Source: Firmicutes bacterium UBA5201
GTDB lineage: Bacteria; Bacillota; Clostridia; Peptostreptococcales; Acidaminobacteraceae
Assembly: GCA_002412775.1 (NCBI GenBank)
Contig: DHVT01000026.1
Span: 111,819 to 175,818, forward strand
Length of the DNA stretch: 64,000 bases
Direction of reading: 5' to 3'
The notes beneath the pieces were generated by a model. That model saw nothing but the letters and a program-made list of their open reading frames with translations. It did no database searches and was not told the origin of the DNA. Positions 62,675 to 64,000 of the stretch are shown here, one piece after another (position 1 is the first letter of the stretch; each line of letters opens with the position of its first letter). The position numbers and the translations under genes are program-made.

Positions 62675-63244
62675 ATGACTACTTTTTATGATTTGTTCAT
62701 GGCTCCCCTCGAGAAAAGGTGGCTGACCGATATACGAAAATCCATCATGCCCAGTGCTTCCGGAAAAGTCCTTGAGATAGGGTTCGGGACGGGAGTGAAT
62801 CTGCAATACTTGGATTGTGATCAAATTGATTCCGTGACAGCGCTGGATCTGGATTTCAGAAAGACGAACGCCAAATGTGCCAAGGATAACATCACTTTTG
62901 TCAAAGGAAAGGCAGAGCAGTTGCCCTTCCCGGATGCATCGTTCGATACAGTCATCGAAACCTTGGTTTTATGCTCCGTCTCAGACTTGGAGACAGCACT
63001 CCGTGAAATCATGCGCGTGCTCAAACCTAAAGGGCGTTTCATATACATCGATCACGTTCTACCGGATGAGAAGGCTTTGGCGACTCTATTCAAAGGCATC
63101 AACCACTTTTGGCCACACATAGCGAGCGGATGCAATGTCACACGTACACCTCATCTTTCAATAGCCAGGCACGAGGTCGATCACATCGAATCCGGACATA
63201 GGGCCCATACTGTATTTCGGTATGGCATCGTGACAAAACACTGA
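62675..63244 (+). CDS. Class I SAM-dependent methyltransferase
   Basis: The 189-residue protein shows motif I VLEIGFGTGVNLQYL, TALDLDF, PFPDASFDTVIETLVLCSV and VLKPKGRFIYIDHV. The end (INHFWPHIASGCNVTRTP) resembles METTL7/UbiE-like enzymes acting on thiols or lipids. The substrate is unknown. GGAGG 5 nt before the ATG; followed closely by the racemase gene. Confidence 0.87.
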   Translation: MTTFYDLFMAPLEKRWLTDIRKSIMPSASGKVLEIGFGTGVNLQYLDCDQIDSVTALDLDFRKTNAKCAKDNITFVKGKAEQLPFPDASFDTVIETLVLCSVSDLETALREIMRVLKPKGRFIYIDHVLPDEKALATLFKGINHFWPHIASGCNVTRTPHLSIARHEVDHIESGHRAHTVFRYGIVTKH

Positions 63245-63270
63245 CCAATCCAAAAGAACGGAGACCATTT

Positions 63271-63972
63271 ATGAAGACACTGGGAATAATTGGTGGCATG
63301 GGACCTTTGGCCACTGCGGATTTTTATATGAAACTTGTTCAAATGACCGATGCAAAACATGAGTTTGAACACATTCATACCATTATAGACTCAAACCCAA
63401 GCATTCCAGATCGCTCCTCATTCATCAAAACCGGCGTGGACGATCCCACAGGGGAACTGTTGGCCAGCCTGAAACGGCTTGAGCGTATGGGTGCTGATGT
63501 CATTGCCATGCCATGCAACACGGCGCACTATTTTTATGACATTTTATGCGCCAACACAAAATTGACCTTCATCAACATGATAGACGAGACCATACATCAT
63601 GCTCTGTCCGTAGCTGATGCCACGGACCGGATCGGCTTGCTCGCAACTACCGGGACCTATGATTCCAAAATATATGAATCCAGTGCTATCCGTTCCGGTT
63701 TTGAGCTTGTTGTTCCACCGGAATCCGTCAGGCAGCAACTGATGAGTTTGATTTATGCGCTGAAAAACGGTGAAACCGATCAAATTGAATCGATAAAGCA
63801 GAAAGTTTACGACTATATGGACCATCAAAATCTCGATGCATGGATTTTGGGATGCACGGAACTTCCGATCATTCTGAAAGACGGCATAACGAAGTACAAT
63901 ATGATCGATTCCACCCTGATCTTGGCGCAGACCTGCATTTTGGCAGTTGGCGCGAAACTGAAAATTGACTGA
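63271..63972 (+). CDS. Aspartate/glutamate racemase family protein
   Basis: The 233-residue protein has both catalytic-Cys motifs, AMPCNTAHYFYD and LGCTELPII, and the start KTLGIIGGMGPLATADFY. The family makes D-aspartate or other D-amino acids without PLP. 26 bp after the methyltransferase gene, RBS GGAGA. Confidence 0.92.
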   Translation: MKTLGIIGGMGPLATADFYMKLVQMTDAKHEFEHIHTIIDSNPSIPDRSSFIKTGVDDPTGELLASLKRLERMGADVIAMPCNTAHYFYDILCANTKLTFINMIDETIHHALSVADATDRIGLLATTGTYDSKIYESSAIRSGFELVVPPESVRQQLMSLIYALKNGETDQIESIKQKVYDYMDHQNLDAWILGCTELPIILKDGITKYNMIDSTLILAQTCILAVGAKLKID

Positions 63973-63974
63973 TA

Positions 63975-64000
63975 AAAAGCCTAGAGTGCGAGCACTAGAT
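63975..64000 (+). terminator. Partial hairpin at window end
   Basis: CTAG-AGTGC and GCACTAG are imperfectly complementary; the expected T run lies beyond the window. Confidence 0.35.

Noticed and set aside
1..64000. CRISPR arrays, rRNA genes or prophage structural genes
   Set aside because: No spaced short repeats, rRNA sequence or phage structural or packaging genes were seen; the mobile DNA consists of recombinases and IS remnants.

Overview
The window reads as a chromosome segment of a low-G+C, Gram-positive, anaerobic, chemotactic member of the Clostridia. The grounds are strong GGAGG-type ribosome binding sites, short intergenic spaces, Firmicutes-type promoters and lipoboxes, an oxygen-independent (cbi-type) cobalamin pathway, two methyl-accepting chemotaxis proteins and many cyclic-di-GMP proteins. 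A Fusibacter-like organism would fit, but that is only a guess.

Left flank (1-13.1 kb): a cut-off parvulin-type prolyl isomerase; an IS200/IS605-type element carrying only TnpB; an HDOD signalling protein; a probable independent small RNA; a ccdA-TlpA thiol redox pair; an M42 aminopeptidase; an eight-gene Mrp/Mbh-type sodium/proton antiporter operon; a DegV fatty-acid-binding protein with a FabT-like MarR regulator sharing candidate operators; and an NhaC antiporter.

Central accessory region (13.2-45.4 kb): an intact tRNA-Ala(GGC) is followed by two further partial copies of its 3' part plus its terminator, at 20.34 kb and 45.30 kb. These split the region into two tandem islands. Island A (13.3-20.4 kb) carries a seven-gene ABC-transporter/phosphohydrolase/DeoR operon and a dead serine recombinase against its right repeat. 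Island B (20.4-45.4 kb) carries recombinase and IS debris, a chemoreceptor, an HD-GYP protein, and a 16-kb minus-strand operon under a cobalamin riboswitch. That operon encodes every step from glutamyl-tRNA to cobyrinic acid (hemA, hemL, hemB, a hemC-cobA-hemD triple fusion, precorrin-2 dehydrogenase, cbiX, C, D, E, T, L, F, G, H, J) plus the cobalt transporter cbiMNQO. An intact large serine recombinase ends inside the right tRNA repeat and has a LexA-like palindrome over its promoter. The lower pathway (cbiA, cbiP, cbiB, cobU/S/T, adenosyltransferase) is not in the window.

Right flank (45.4-64 kb): more recombinase debris and four large GGDEF, EAL or HD-GYP proteins for cyclic-di-GMP turnover, with a lipoprotein, a flavodoxin-ferredoxin protein and a NYN-domain protein between them. 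Then come a GH36 alpha-galactosidase, ribosomal protein S4 with a Fur-like box over its promoter, a second chemoreceptor, a methyltransferase and an aspartate/glutamate racemase.

The observations most worth following are the tandem tRNA-Ala islands moving a complete upper cobalamin pathway, the recombinase whose C-terminus is encoded by its own attachment site, and the SOS-like operators on two mobile-element genes.
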